Shown: positions 17,325-26,808 of the stretch, piece after piece | Layout: each line of letters starts with the position of its first letter | Numbering within the stretch: position 1 is the stretch's first letter | Notes under the pieces: generated by a model | Told to the model about the DNA's origin: nothing | Database searches by the model: none | Seen by the model: only the letters and a program-made list of their open reading frames with translations | DNA from: UBA8687 sp964564655 | GTDB taxonomy: Bacteria > Nitrospinota > Nitrospinia > Nitrospinales > VA-1 | NCBI GenBank assembly: GCA_964564655.1 | Contig: CAZMBO010000002.1 | Span: 5,103 to 69,102, forward strand | Direction: 5' to 3' | Length of the DNA stretch: 64,000 nucleotides | Translations under genes and position numbers: made by a program

Positions 17325-18236
17325 TTATTGACTTGGTTGGAGTAACAATGTTTCTAGAATTGCTTTTTGCACGTGCAACCTATTCTCTGCCTGATCAAAA
17401 ACAATAGAATCCTTTCCATCCAACACTTCGGAAGTGATTTCCATTCCACGGTGAGCCGGTAGACAATGCATCACTAATGAATTTTTTCCTGTAGCGTTTA
17501 GTAGTTTTTGGTTAATTTGATAAGGAACCAAAATTTTCTCTTTTTTCTCCAGGTCGCCAGTATCTCCCATGCTTATCCAGACATCTGTATATATGATATC
17601 CGCATCTTTTACAGCGTCAAAAGGATCTTCGATGATCTCGACTTTTCCATTTCCGTGGAGTTGGGGTAGCGAGGAAGGTTTGAATTCGGGTGGGCAGGCG
17701 ATAACTAATTCCATTCCCATCAATGATGCCCCGGTCATCCATGAATACGCTACATTATTAGCATCTCCGACATAAGCTATTTTTACACTCTCTATCTTCC
17801 CGAGTTTTTCTTTAATAGTAAAGATATCTGCAAGAATTTGGACAGGGTGATTCAAATCAGTGAGGCCATTAATTACAGGAATCGTGGCATGTTTTGCCAA
17901 ATCTACCACTTCCTGATGGTTGTGAGTGCGAATCAGAATTCCGTTTAGATAACGGGACAGTACCTGGGCTGAATCTTTAAGTGTTTCTCCACGATTCAAT
18001 TGTAATTGATCTCCAGTCAGAAAAAGAGCCTGACCGCCAAGTTCGTTCATTCCAACCTCAAAGGAAATTCGGGTGCGGGTGGAATGTTTATTGAAAATCA
18101 TACCAAGCGATTTTCCCCTTAATGGAAGATGTTCTATACCTTTTTTCCTTTTCTCTTTTAAGGCTGTTGATTTTTCGAAGAGGGCCAGAATTTCTTCGCG
18201 GCTAAAGTCGTTGGTGGTTAAGAGATCTTTTTTCAT
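17325..18236 (-). CDS. argF: Ornithine carbamoyltransferase
   Basis: ArgF makes citrulline from ornithine and carbamoyl phosphate, the sixth step of arginine synthesis, in the cytoplasm. The 303-residue product shows the carbamoyl-phosphate loop STRTRISFE, the LNHPVQILAD motif, and HCLPAHRGMEI with the catalytic cysteine. The ornithine-side signature is present as an SMG motif (WISMGD), distinguishing it from aspartate carbamoyltransferase. The gene begins 16 bases after argD and precedes tgt. Confidence 0.95.
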   Translation of the reverse strand: MKKDLLTTNDFSREEILALFEKSTALKEKRKKGIEHLPLRGKSLGMIFNKHSTRTRISFEVGMNELGGQALFLTGDQLQLNRGETLKDSAQVLSRYLNGILIRTHNHQEVVDLAKHATIPVINGLTDLNHPVQILADIFTIKEKLGKIESVKIAYVGDANNVAYSWMTGASLMGMELVIACPPEFKPSSLPQLHGNGKVEIIEDPFDAVKDADIIYTDVWISMGDTGDLEKKEKILVPYQINQKLLNATGKNSLVMHCLPAHRGMEITSEVLDGKDSIVFDQAENRLHVQKAILETLLLQPSQ

Positions 18237-18252
18237 AAAAATATTTAAAATA

Positions 18253-19461
18253 TTAGATTTTCTTTTTTGATAATCGAGTAAGGCTTTTAGATAAAACAGG
18301 CATAAGTGTATCTATATCTTTACGGGAAATATTAAGAGGAGGAAGAAAGCGTAAAATATTTTTTTGAATGCAATTGATCAGAAAACCATTTTCCATACAA
18401 TCCAGAACAACTTCATTCCCTGGTTTGCTAAGTTCAATTGCGAGCATCATTCCTTTGCCTCGAACATCTTTAACTATTGAGTGTTGTCGCGCTAAATTTT
18501 GCAGGCATCCTAAGAAGTAGTCTCCTGCTTCCGAAGATTTTTTTAAAAACCCGTTGCTTGTGATGACTTTTAATGATGCTAAAGCTGCTGCGCAAGCAAG
18601 TGGATTGCCTCCAAAAGTAGCGGCATGGGATCCCGGAACAAAAGATTTCATAACCTGATTTGTGCCACCCAGAGCTCCTATAGCTACCCCGCCTCCCAAT
18701 GCTTTGGCGAGGGTCAAAATATCTGGTTTAATTTTAAATAATTCATGTGCAAACAAACTTCCGGTTCGACCAAACCCTGTTTGCACTTCATCAAATATTA
18801 AGAGAATGCCACTATTTTTGCAAAGCGATTTTAAATCCTTAAGATAAGAGGAGTCAGGTACGTTTACACCGCCTTCTCCTTGGATAGGTTCAACCAATAT
18901 TGCACATGTTTTTTTGCTGACCAACTTTTTGACAGCTTGAATATTATTAAAGGGTACATATTTAAATCCCCGCAGTAGAGGTTGAAACCCAGCGTGAAAT
19001 TTTTTCTGAGCAGTTGCTGATAAAGCTCCCAATGTTCGTCCATGAAAAGAATTATGCATTGTAATAATTTCAGTACGCTCGGGATGCCCTTGATCGAACG
19101 AAAACTTCCTAGCTAGTTTTATTGCCGATTCGATAGCTTCCGTGCCACTATTGCAAAAGAAAAATTTGTCAGCAAAGCAGAGGGATGTGAGTTGCTCTGC
19201 CAGTTTAGATTGGGATTCAATATGGTATAAATTTGAAACATGCAGGAGTGTCTCTGCTTGTTTCTTAATTGCAGAGACAACGGTCGGATGGCAATGTCCT
19301 AAGTTGTTTACCGCAAGACCGCTCACAAAATCCAAGTATTGTTTGTTATTTTTATCCCATACTTTTGTGCCTTTTCCCCGTACTAGCGCAATGGGGTATC
19401 GCCCATAGGTTTGAGCAATATATTTTTTCGTTAAATAGGCAATTTTTTGATTCTTATTCAT
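18253..19461 (-). CDS. argD: Acetylornithine aminotransferase
   Basis: ArgD is a PLP-dependent class III aminotransferase converting N-acetylglutamate semialdehyde to N-acetylornithine in arginine synthesis. The 402-residue product has FFCNSGTEAIESAIKLAR, the phosphate-binding region SFHGRTLGALSAT, and LIFDEVQTGFGRTG. The PLP-binding lysine lies in TLAKALGGGVAIGAL. The last motif and the argF neighbour favour ArgD over related aminotransferases. It starts at ATG 19461 and is the first gene of the minus-strand argD-argF-tgt run. Confidence 0.93.
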   Translation of the reverse strand: MNKNQKIAYLTKKYIAQTYGRYPIALVRGKGTKVWDKNNKQYLDFVSGLAVNNLGHCHPTVVSAIKKQAETLLHVSNLYHIESQSKLAEQLTSLCFADKFFFCNSGTEAIESAIKLARKFSFDQGHPERTEIITMHNSFHGRTLGALSATAQKKFHAGFQPLLRGFKYVPFNNIQAVKKLVSKKTCAILVEPIQGEGGVNVPDSSYLKDLKSLCKNSGILLIFDEVQTGFGRTGSLFAHELFKIKPDILTLAKALGGGVAIGALGGTNQVMKSFVPGSHAATFGGNPLACAAALASLKVITSNGFLKKSSEAGDYFLGCLQNLARQHSIVKDVRGKGMMLAIELSKPGNEVVLDCMENGFLINCIQKNILRFLPPLNISRKDIDTLMPVLSKSLTRLSKKKI

Positions 19462-19654
19462 AAAAACTTAAGAGGGCTATTAAGCCAAAAACTCTATCAT
19501 AAAAAATATACGAAAAATATAAAAACCTTTGATAATGTTGCTTTTGTGGCAGAAAACAATCAAGCGCATTTATTGCGGTTTCCTGTTTTATCGAAATTGT
19601 CTTTTGAAAACTACCCGATTTAGATTTAAATGGAGGAGTTGTTGGCGGATTTTT

Positions 19655-20962
19655 TTATCGGAACGAAGCTGTAACGAAATACCAACACATTATGCTTGCT
19701 GCATAACCCAAGGCAATGGCGGGTGCCCACTTTAAATGAGACATGAAATGGTAATTTTTTCTTTCAACCCCCATAACGGCAACTCCTGCTGCTGAGCCTA
19801 TAGAAAGCAAGCTGCCTCCTGTTCCTGCGGTCAGGGTAATTAATAGCCATTGGTCTACCCCCATAGTCGGATCCATTTTTAGAACGGCATACATGATAGG
19901 GATATTGTCAACGATAGCGGAAAGTACTCCCACAAGAATATTTGAGTAGGTAGGCCCCAGATTTCCATACATGCTTGCACTAACGAGTGCAAGATAACCA
20001 ATATATTGCAAAGCACCCACGGCTGCAAGAACACCAAAGAAAAATAACAGGGTATCGAATTCGACTCTTTGCACTTCTGAGAAAATGTTTAGTCTAGGTT
20101 GATTTCTTGGCTCTTCAATACCTATTTTTTCCAGATGTTTTTGTTCGCCCCAGCGTTTTAAATAATAACCCTTAAACATCAAGAGGCCGAGACCAAGCAT
20201 CATACCCATGAATGGAGGAAGATGCAGGAACTGATGGAAAGAAACCGCCGTGGCGATCGTAAAAATTCCTAAGCCAATGATGACCTTGGCGCCGGGTTTC
20301 ATTTCAATCACTTCTTTGCCACCTTCAGGGTGTTCATCAGGAACAAAAAAATACATGATCGTTGCTGGTATGATCCAGTTTGCAATAGACGGTATTACGA
20401 GATAAGAAAACTCCATGGTTTGAACTTGCCCAGATGTCCACACCATAAGAGTTGTTATATCTCCAAACGGGCTCCATGCACCACCTGCATTAGCGGCTAC
20501 AATAATGTTTACGAATGCAGGGACTATGAATTTGCCGTTGCCATTACTTACTGCCAGCGCAACCGTAGACATTAATAACGCGCTTGTTAGGTTGTCAGCA
20601 AGCGGTGAAAGCAGGAATGTGATTAATCCTGTAGCCCAAAAAAGTTTTCTAAACCCTAGTCCTTTTTTTAACAGCCATGCGCGTAGGGCTTTGAATACGT
20701 TTCTCTCATCCAGTGTATTAATATAGGTCATGGCTACCAGTAAGAAGAAAAACAGTTCGCCAATCTCTGCAATTAACTCCTTAACATAGTCGTGAGCATG
20801 TCCCCCGCCATGTTGTGCTTCATAGATACCGATCAAACCCCACATAAAACAACCGATTAAAATAACCGGCTTGGATTTTCGCATATGAATTTGTTCTTCA
20901 AATACGACTAACGTATATGCCAAGCAGAAACAAATGAGAGAGACATAACCAACCCATGTAAC
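19655..20962 (-). CDS. nhaD: NhaD-type Na+/H+ antiporter, 5' end cut by an assembly gap
   Basis: The product belongs to the ArsB/NhaD ion-transporter superfamily and probably exchanges Na+ for H+ across the inner membrane. About 11 hydrophobic segments are visible, with typical NhaD stretches LAYTLVVFEEQIHMRKSKPV, SPLADNLTSALLMSTV, ANAGGAWSPFGDITTLMVW and VDNIPIMYAVL. The frame stays open into the run of N at 20963, so the start codon and probably only a few residues are missing; the TTG at 20923 is not the true start. It stands alone, facing away from ispA. Such antiporters are common in marine and alkaliphilic bacteria. Confidence 0.88.
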   Translation of the reverse strand, partial: VTWVGYVSLICFCLAYTLVVFEEQIHMRKSKPVILIGCFMWGLIGIYEAQHGGGHAHDYVKELIAEIGELFFFLLVAMTYINTLDERNVFKALRAWLLKKGLGFRKLFWATGLITFLLSPLADNLTSALLMSTVALAVSNGNGKFIVPAFVNIIVAANAGGAWSPFGDITTLMVWTSGQVQTMEFSYLVIPSIANWIIPATIMYFFVPDEHPEGGKEVIEMKPGAKVIIGLGIFTIATAVSFHQFLHLPPFMGMMLGLGLLMFKGYYLKRWGEQKHLEKIGIEEPRNQPRLNIFSEVQRVEFDTLLFFFGVLAAVGALQYIGYLALVSASMYGNLGPTYSNILVGVLSAIVDNIPIMYAVLKMDPTMGVDQWLLITLTAGTGGSLLSIGSAAGVAVMGVERKNYHFMSHLKWAPAIALGYAASIMCWYFVTASFR

Positions 20963-21062
20963 NNNNNNNNNNNNNNNNNNNNNNNNNNNNNNNNNNNNNN
21001 NNNNNNNNNNNNNNNNNNNNNNNNNNNNNNNNNNNNNNNNNNNNNNNNNNNNNNNNNNNNNN
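20963..21062. other. Assembly gap (100 N)
   Basis: A run of exactly 100 N. The flanking sequences differ, so this looks like a true break of unknown length. It removes the 5' end of the nhaD-like gene and any promoter between it and ispA. Confidence 0.95.
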
Positions 21063-21142
21063 AACTATTAAAGTTGACTGTTTGTGTATATATGTTAGTA
21101 TTTCGTTAGGTAAGCGCTACTATCAGAAACCTTAATAATTGT

Positions 21143-22051
21143 TTGATTTTATTGAGTAGTTTTTCTGCATCCCAGTACCTTTCAGAAGGTAAGAAGCTAA
21201 TCGATGAAGGGATAATAAGTCTTTTACCTCAAGGGAAAGCCTACCCTGAGAGCATCCATGAAGCGATGCGTTACAGTCTATTAGCTGGGGGAAAAAGGTT
21301 GCGTCCCATACTCGTTATGGCGGCGTCAGAAGCGGTAGGGGGAGATCGACATTCAGTTCTGCCATTCGCGGTAGCTGCTGAGATGATACATACCTACACC
21401 CTGATTCATGATGATCTTCCTGCTTTAGATAATGATGACCTGCGAAGGGGAAAACCTACAAACCATAAGGTTTTTGGTGAAGCGATTGCTATATTAGCAG
21501 GCGATGCGTTGTTGACACAGGCTTTCATCATAATGACCCGTGCGGTAGGGATGGAAAATATTCCACCCGATTATATTCTGAAAGCAACTCATGAGATGGC
21601 ATGTGCGTTAGGTTCAACAGGAATGATTGGTGGGCAAGTAGTTGACCTCGAATCTGAAGGAAAACCAATCACTAAAGAAACTCTGGAATATATTCACGTT
21701 TATAAAACAGGGTTTTTGATTAAAGCTTGTATCAGGTGTGGTGGAATTCTAAGCCAGGCTAACGCGAGGCAATTAAACTCTCTGTCGAGGTTTGGGGCTC
21801 ATATCGGACTTGCCTTCCAAATTATCGATGATATTCTTGATATAACAGGAGATCAGGAAAAACTGGGTAAGGATGTTGGTAGCGATTTGACGAAAGATAA
21901 GGCCACCTACCCAGCTTTGTACGGTTTGGAAGAATCAAAACGAAAAGCTGAAGAATTGGTAGGAGAAGCTGTAGATTGTTTAAAAGAATTTGATGGCCGA
22001 GCCGATCCCCTTAGAGAGATCGCACGGTTTTTTGTCCAACGAACTTTTTGA
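21143..22051 (+). CDS. ispA: Polyprenyl (farnesyl/geranylgeranyl) diphosphate synthase
   Basis: The enzyme condenses isopentenyl diphosphate with allylic diphosphates to give C15 (or C20) prenyl diphosphates. The 302-residue product has the first aspartate-rich motif DDLPALDNDD (about residues 88-97), the GGKRLRP substrate loop and the second motif DDILD (about 229-233). The short-chain type is favoured by length and by the two extra residues in the first aspartate-rich motif. The start is TTG 21143 or the TTG at 21152. It precedes dxs by 12 bases, a common pairing in the non-mevalonate pathway. Confidence 0.92.
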   Translation: MILLSSFSASQYLSEGKKLIDEGIISLLPQGKAYPESIHEAMRYSLLAGGKRLRPILVMAASEAVGGDRHSVLPFAVAAEMIHTYTLIHDDLPALDNDDLRRGKPTNHKVFGEAIAILAGDALLTQAFIIMTRAVGMENIPPDYILKATHEMACALGSTGMIGGQVVDLESEGKPITKETLEYIHVYKTGFLIKACIRCGGILSQANARQLNSLSRFGAHIGLAFQIIDDILDITGDQEKLGKDVGSDLTKDKATYPALYGLEESKRKAEELVGEAVDCLKEFDGRADPLREIARFFVQRTF

Positions 22052-22063
22052 CCGGGACCACCC

Positions 22064-24070
22064 ATGAGCAAGTTATTAGATAGTGTTGATAGTCCCCAAG
22101 ATTTAAAAAAGATACCCGTTGAAAAACTTCCCGAATTAGCGAAGGAAATCCGGGACATGCTTTTGGATACGATCTCCAAGACCGGTGGTCACCTGTCTTC
22201 CAATTTAGGAGTGGTAGAGTTGACGCTGGCGATGCATTACGTTTTCAACAGTCCTATAGACAAGTTTATCTGGGATGTGGGGCATCAGTCCTATGTTCAC
22301 AAGTTGTTGACGGGAAGGAAAAGCAGGTTTAACACACTCCGTCAGTATGATGGACTTTGCGGGTTTACAAGGCGCGAAGAAAGCCAGCATGACCACTGGA
22401 ATTGTGGACATGGGGGAACATCTATTTCTGCAGCATTGGCCTTTGCTAAGGCGCGTGATCTCAAGAAGGAAAAAAACGATGTGGTTGCGGTTATCGGTGA
22501 TGGTTCCCTGACAGCTGGAATGGCTTTTGAAGGCCTCAACCATACTGGTCATATTCAAAGCGATATGGTCGTTGTACTCAACGATAATGAATGGTCTATT
22601 TCCGCCAATGTGGGAGGTATGTCCGCTCACTTAAGTAAAATCATGACCGGGCAGGTAATGCTAAAAATTAAGCAAGAGATCGGCCAGCTTCTTCTTGCTG
22701 TTCCAGGTATTGGAAAAGAAATTACCCGTTACGCCCACAAAATTGATGAAGCCATTAAAGGAGTATTTATCCCAGGTCGATTGTTTGAAGATCTTGGGTT
22801 TCGTTATGTTGGCCCAATAGATGGGCATGATGTGGAAGCGCTTATTGAAACGTTTACTACAGTTAAAGATCTCAAAGGGCCGACCCTCATGCATGTTATA
22901 ACACGCAAGGGTAAGGGTTATGAGCAGGCTGAAGAGAAAGCAGATGTCTGGCATGGTGCCAAGCCTTTCAATGTATCAACGGGCGAGTTCCATAAGAAAA
23001 AAGCCAATCCGGCATATACCAGTGTGTTTGCAGATGCTCTAATTGAGCTTGCAAAAGAGGATGAAAAAGTGGTGGGCATAACAGCCGCAATGCCTGATGG
23101 AACAGGTATCAGTAAATTTGGAAAAGAGTTTCCAGATCGTACGTTTGATGTGGGTATGGCAGAACAGCATGCTGTGGCTTTTGCTGGTGCGTTGGCTATT
23201 GAGGGTTTTCGTCCGGTTGCGGCAATTTATTCCACGTTTTTGCAGCGTGCTTACGATCAGGTAGTTCATGATATTTGTCTAATGAACCTGGATGTCACAT
23301 TTGCCTTGGATCGAGCAGGAATTGTAGGGGAAGATGGAGCTACGCATCAGGGGCTTTACGATATAGCCTTCCTAAGGACATTACCCAACATGGTGGTTAT
23401 GGCACCAAAAGACGAGAATGAATTACGTCATATGTTAAAAACCGCTGTTTGTCATAAGGGTCCTGCGGCTTTGCGCTACCCAAGAGGTTCAGGGTTGGGA
23501 GTTCCAATAGATGAGGAAATGAAGGAATTGGAAATTGGTAAGGGTGAAGTGATCAAAGACGGTACAGATATTGCCATATTCGCATACGGCCATACGGTGG
23601 ACCGAGCAATGACGGTTTCTGATATGTTTGAAAGAGAAGGTGTCAGCGTTGCCGTAATTAATGCACGTTTTGCAAAACCGGTGGATAAAGACTTAATCGT
23701 TCGATATGGAAAAATTGCTCGTTGTCTCGTAACCACTGAAGAGCATTCCTTGAAAGGTGGATTTGGTTCTGCTGTTCTTGAAGCGCTTCAAGAAGAACAG
23801 GCTTGTACCATACCCGTTAAATGTATTGGGTTGGGGGACATGGTTTTAGAGCATGGTGCGCCAGGAAAACAACGAAAGGACCTTAAGCTGGACCCGGAAG
23901 GCATGTTTGAGACTATAATGACTTTTTACGGATCCGTTGCAGAAATGGCCTCTTCGGGAAATGGCAAGAAATGGTTGCCGAGTAACGGCAAAAAAGTGGC
24001 TGTTGGTAACGGAAATAACGGCAATGTTAGAAAGAGTAATCTCACTGTCAAACAAAATTTGAATGACTAG
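22064..24070 (+). CDS. dxs: 1-deoxy-D-xylulose-5-phosphate synthase
   Basis: Dxs is the thiamine-diphosphate enzyme that joins pyruvate and glyceraldehyde 3-phosphate, the first step of the non-mevalonate isoprenoid pathway. The 668-residue product has DVGHQSYVHKLLTGR, the ThDP-binding GDGSLTAGMAFEGLNH (about residues 144-159) and the transketolase-like segment DVGMAEQHAV. About 40 residues at the C-terminus (from SSGNGKKWLPSNG onward) are a low-complexity Gly/Asn/Lys tail beyond the usual 620-640 residue length. The stop overlaps the hisB start by 8 bases. Confidence 0.96.
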   Translation: MSKLLDSVDSPQDLKKIPVEKLPELAKEIRDMLLDTISKTGGHLSSNLGVVELTLAMHYVFNSPIDKFIWDVGHQSYVHKLLTGRKSRFNTLRQYDGLCGFTRREESQHDHWNCGHGGTSISAALAFAKARDLKKEKNDVVAVIGDGSLTAGMAFEGLNHTGHIQSDMVVVLNDNEWSISANVGGMSAHLSKIMTGQVMLKIKQEIGQLLLAVPGIGKEITRYAHKIDEAIKGVFIPGRLFEDLGFRYVGPIDGHDVEALIETFTTVKDLKGPTLMHVITRKGKGYEQAEEKADVWHGAKPFNVSTGEFHKKKANPAYTSVFADALIELAKEDEKVVGITAAMPDGTGISKFGKEFPDRTFDVGMAEQHAVAFAGALAIEGFRPVAAIYSTFLQRAYDQVVHDICLMNLDVTFALDRAGIVGEDGATHQGLYDIAFLRTLPNMVVMAPKDENELRHMLKTAVCHKGPAALRYPRGSGLGVPIDEEMKELEIGKGEVIKDGTDIAIFAYGHTVDRAMTVSDMFEREGVSVAVINARFAKPVDKDLIVRYGKIARCLVTTEEHSLKGGFGSAVLEALQEEQACTIPVKCIGLGDMVLEHGAPGKQRKDLKLDPEGMFETIMTFYGSVAEMASSGNGKKWLPSNGKKVAVGNGNNGNVRKSNLTVKQNLND

Positions 24071-24650
24071 AACCTCCTACGTAAAACGCTCCACCAAAGA
24101 AACTCAAATTGAAGTCAGCCTAAATCTTGATGGTTCCGGGATCCAAGATATTAAAACCCCAATTCCATTTTTAGATCATATGCTTTCGCAATTAGCAAAG
24201 CACGGTTATTTTGATTTGAAGGTAAAAGCTCAGGGCGATACACAAATAGACTTTCACCATACGGTTGAAGATGTTGGCATTGCTGTAGGCCAGGCTTTTA
24301 AAGAAGCACTGGGAGGCAAAAAAGGCATTCGCCGATTTGCGGAGGCCAGTGTTCCTCTCAATGAAGCCCTTGCCCAATGCATCATTGATATCAGTGGTCG
24401 AGCTTATCTTGTTTTTAATGTTGAATTGCCTAAAGCAAAACTAGGAGAGTTTGATGTCGAATTAGTCTCCGAGTTTTTTCAAGCTTTTTCTGCAAACAGC
24501 GGGACAACGCTACACCTAAATTCCCCATACTGGAGTAATTTGCATCATATTATCGAAGCCCTATTCAAAGCATTTGCTCGGGCACTGGACTCCGCTTGTT
24601 CTATTGATTCCCGTACTAGCGACATACCCTCTACTAAGGGTACCCTTTAG
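24063..24650 (+). CDS. hisB: Imidazoleglycerol-phosphate dehydratase
   Basis: HisB dehydrates imidazole-glycerol phosphate in histidine synthesis. The 195-residue product is the single-domain form and has the metal-binding motifs FLDHMLSQLAKHG, HHTVEDVGIAVGQ and HHIIEALFKAFARAL. It begins within the last codons of dxs (8-base overlap) and is followed without a spacer by hisH. A perfect 12-bp palindrome, AAGGGTACCCTT (24636-24647), lies at its very end. Confidence 0.95.
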   Translation: MTRTSYVKRSTKETQIEVSLNLDGSGIQDIKTPIPFLDHMLSQLAKHGYFDLKVKAQGDTQIDFHHTVEDVGIAVGQAFKEALGGKKGIRRFAEASVPLNEALAQCIIDISGRAYLVFNVELPKAKLGEFDVELVSEFFQAFSANSGTTLHLNSPYWSNLHHIIEALFKAFARALDSACSIDSRTSDIPSTKGTL

Positions 24651-25283
24651 TTGATTGCAATTATTGATTACGGAATGGGCAATCTCCGTTCCGTGCAAAA
24701 GGGATTTGAAGCTGTTGGTGCCGAAGCCATTATCACTAGCGATTCACAGAAAATACTTTCAGCGAAATCTGTTGTCTTACCGGGTGTGGGTGCTTTTAAA
24801 GCTTGCATGGATAATCTAGAGCAATTTTGTCTCATTGATACGGTCAAAAAATCGGTTCAAAGTGGCAAACCCTTTCTGGGAATTTGTCTTGGATTGCAGC
24901 TTCTCTTTAGTCAGGCAGAAGAGTTCGGTTCGGTATCGGGTCTGGATATTCTAAAAGGGAAGGTGGTTGGATTTAAAGATAGACAACCTAAGTCCGATGG
25001 TTGCAACCCGCTCAAAATCCCACATATGGGTTGGAACAATGTGGAAGTAAAACCTTCATATCCTCTATTCGATTCGGTTCCTAACCGATCCTATTTTTAT
25101 TTCGTTCACTCTTACTATGTGGTACCAGAAGATGAAGCAACCGTTGCCACTACTACGAATTATGGAGTCGACTTTGTTTCCGGAATCCATCATGAAAATA
25201 TTCATGCCTTTCAATTTCACCCGGAAAAAAGCCAACAACTTGGTCTCACTGTCCTTAGAAATTTTTCTAAGCTCGCCTCTTAA
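24651..25283 (+). CDS. hisH: Imidazole glycerol phosphate synthase glutamine amidotransferase subunit
   Basis: HisH releases ammonia from glutamine and channels it to HisF to form imidazole-glycerol phosphate and AICAR. The 210-residue class I amidotransferase has the oxyanion/nucleophile motif FLGICLGLQLL with the catalytic cysteine. The His-Glu pair lies in AFQFHPEKSQ, and YGMGNLRSVQKGF is near the N-terminus. Its TTG start follows the hisB stop directly, so translation is probably coupled. The usual partners hisA and hisF are not adjacent. Confidence 0.95.
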   Translation: MIAIIDYGMGNLRSVQKGFEAVGAEAIITSDSQKILSAKSVVLPGVGAFKACMDNLEQFCLIDTVKKSVQSGKPFLGICLGLQLLFSQAEEFGSVSGLDILKGKVVGFKDRQPKSDGCNPLKIPHMGWNNVEVKPSYPLFDSVPNRSYFYFVHSYYVVPEDEATVATTTNYGVDFVSGIHHENIHAFQFHPEKSQQLGLTVLRNFSKLAS

Positions 25284-25326
25284 AAGTTTTTAATTACTGT
25301 TATTTAACCAAAAATCCAGAACAACC

Positions 25327-26241
25327 ATGAAGAAGACCATTGGGCCTCATTTCTTCCGAGGAATCCTATTGTCTGTCGCTACGGCTCTACTATGGGGAGT
25401 ATTGCCGATTATTTTGAAGATCTCACTTCAAGGTTTCACTATTGGAACGATTGCCTGGTTCCGTTTCGCGTTAGCTTTTTTACTCCTAGGAATTATTCTG
25501 TTCTTCAACGGAGAAAAACCTTTTAGTATTCTCAGCAAACCGCCTTGGATGGGAGTTTTTGGAGGTTTTTGTTTGGCCGCTAATTACTACTGGGTCACTT
25601 TGGGGGTTGATATCAGTGGTCCCTCCAATATGGCTGTGCTTATTCAAACAGCATCAGTGTTTCTTGTGCTTGCCGGTGTATTCATTTTTCGAGAACGTTT
25701 GATTATCAGGCAAGTTTTGGGGATGTTAATCGCCGCAGTTGGGTTAACTTTATTTTTTTTCGATCAGAAAAATCGGGTGATAATGAGTGGGGAATATTAT
25801 TTAGCTGATTTCCTTATTATCATGGCAGCAATGGTGTGGGTAGGTTATATGGTCTCGCAGAAATTTCTTAGTCGAGATCACGGAGCCCAATCTCTGAATC
25901 TTCTCGTTTATGCAATCGCGTCACTGACGTTGGTGGGAACCGTTGACTGGACAGAGTTCGCATCCGCGGGGTTCAATGCGTGGTTGGCTCTTGTGTTTTG
26001 TGCTATCAATACTTTGCTAGCGTACGGTGCATTGGCTGAAGCAGTGAAATATCTTCCTCTTGCCCTTATCAGCGTTATCATTTCACTTAACCCGTTGATT
26101 ACTTTAATCGGTATGAAATTTTTACCTGCGATGGGGTTTGCAGATTTACAGCCGGACTCTGTTGGTTTGATCGGGTACTGGGGTGGAATTATTGCCGTTG
26201 CTGGAGTGATATTGGTTGTCTACAAAACTGCGCCGAGGTAA
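25327..26241 (+). CDS. EamA-type (DMT superfamily) transporter
   Basis: A predicted inner-membrane exporter of small metabolites with ten hydrophobic segments in two homologous five-helix repeats, typical of the drug/metabolite transporter superfamily. The 304-residue length fits. The first repeat includes ATALLWGVLPIILKI and VDISGPSNMAVLIQTASVFLV; the second ends in PLALISVIISLNPLITLIGM. The substrate cannot be deduced. It follows hisH by about 43 bases and is convergent with smpB. Confidence 0.85.
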   Translation: MKKTIGPHFFRGILLSVATALLWGVLPIILKISLQGFTIGTIAWFRFALAFLLLGIILFFNGEKPFSILSKPPWMGVFGGFCLAANYYWVTLGVDISGPSNMAVLIQTASVFLVLAGVFIFRERLIIRQVLGMLIAAVGLTLFFFDQKNRVIMSGEYYLADFLIIMAAMVWVGYMVSQKFLSRDHGAQSLNLLVYAIASLTLVGTVDWTEFASAGFNAWLALVFCAINTLLAYGALAEAVKYLPLALISVIISLNPLITLIGMKFLPAMGFADLQPDSVGLIGYWGGIIAVAGVILVVYKTAPR

Positions 26242-26286
26242 CAAATCAATCATTCCTACTCTCTTGCTTGATATCTCTAAGTTTGA

Positions 26287-26760
26287 TTATTGGTTTCGAG
26301 ATTTTATGGCTCGATCGATTTCCCGATCCGACTCTTGTTTCTTGAGCGCCGCACGTTTGTCGTAAAGTTTTTTGGCCTTGGCGATGCCCAGATCCACTTT
26401 TGCTTTACCGTTTTTGAAATATATTTTCAGTGGAATCAAAGTGCAGCCTTTTTCCTGAGTTTTGCCAATGAGTTTGTTGATTTCTTTTTTGTGTAAAAGT
26501 AATTTTCGCTTTCGCATGGGGTGGTGGTTGAACTGAGTTGCCGAAGTATAAGGATCGATATGGAAATGATTCAACCAGGCTTCTTCGCCATCAATGGTGG
26601 CATAACTGTCAGCTAAATTTGCTTTGCCATTCCTCAAAGATTTGACTTCGGTGCCTCTCAATACCAGCCCAGCTTCAAAAGTATCTTCGATGGTGTAGTT
26701 ATGGCGTGCTTTTTTGTTTTGGCAGACGATTTTAATGCCTTGTGGATCATATGCAGTCAT
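26287..26760 (-). CDS. smpB: SsrA-binding protein
   Basis: SmpB binds tmRNA and brings it to stalled ribosomes for trans-translation. The 157-residue product has NKKARHNYTIEDTFEAGLVL, the GTEVKSLRNGKANLADSYA core and the basic C-terminal tail that inserts in the mRNA channel (KRAALKKQESDREIDRAIKS). The length is normal. No tmRNA gene lies in this window. It starts at ATG 26760. Confidence 0.96.
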   Translation of the reverse strand: MTAYDPQGIKIVCQNKKARHNYTIEDTFEAGLVLRGTEVKSLRNGKANLADSYATIDGEEAWLNHFHIDPYTSATQFNHHPMRKRKLLLHKKEINKLIGKTQEKGCTLIPLKIYFKNGKAKVDLGIAKAKKLYDKRAALKKQESDREIDRAIKSRNQ

Positions 26761-26808
26761 AAGAGTCGATATTTTTTACGTTGAAAAATTTTTTAACTCA
26801 GATAGTTT

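Noticed and set aside
19529..19735. A 68-codon open frame on the plus strand between argD and the nhaD-like gene
   Set aside because: It overlaps the end of the nhaD-like gene on the other strand, has no ribosome-binding site and an amino-acid composition unlike a real protein.
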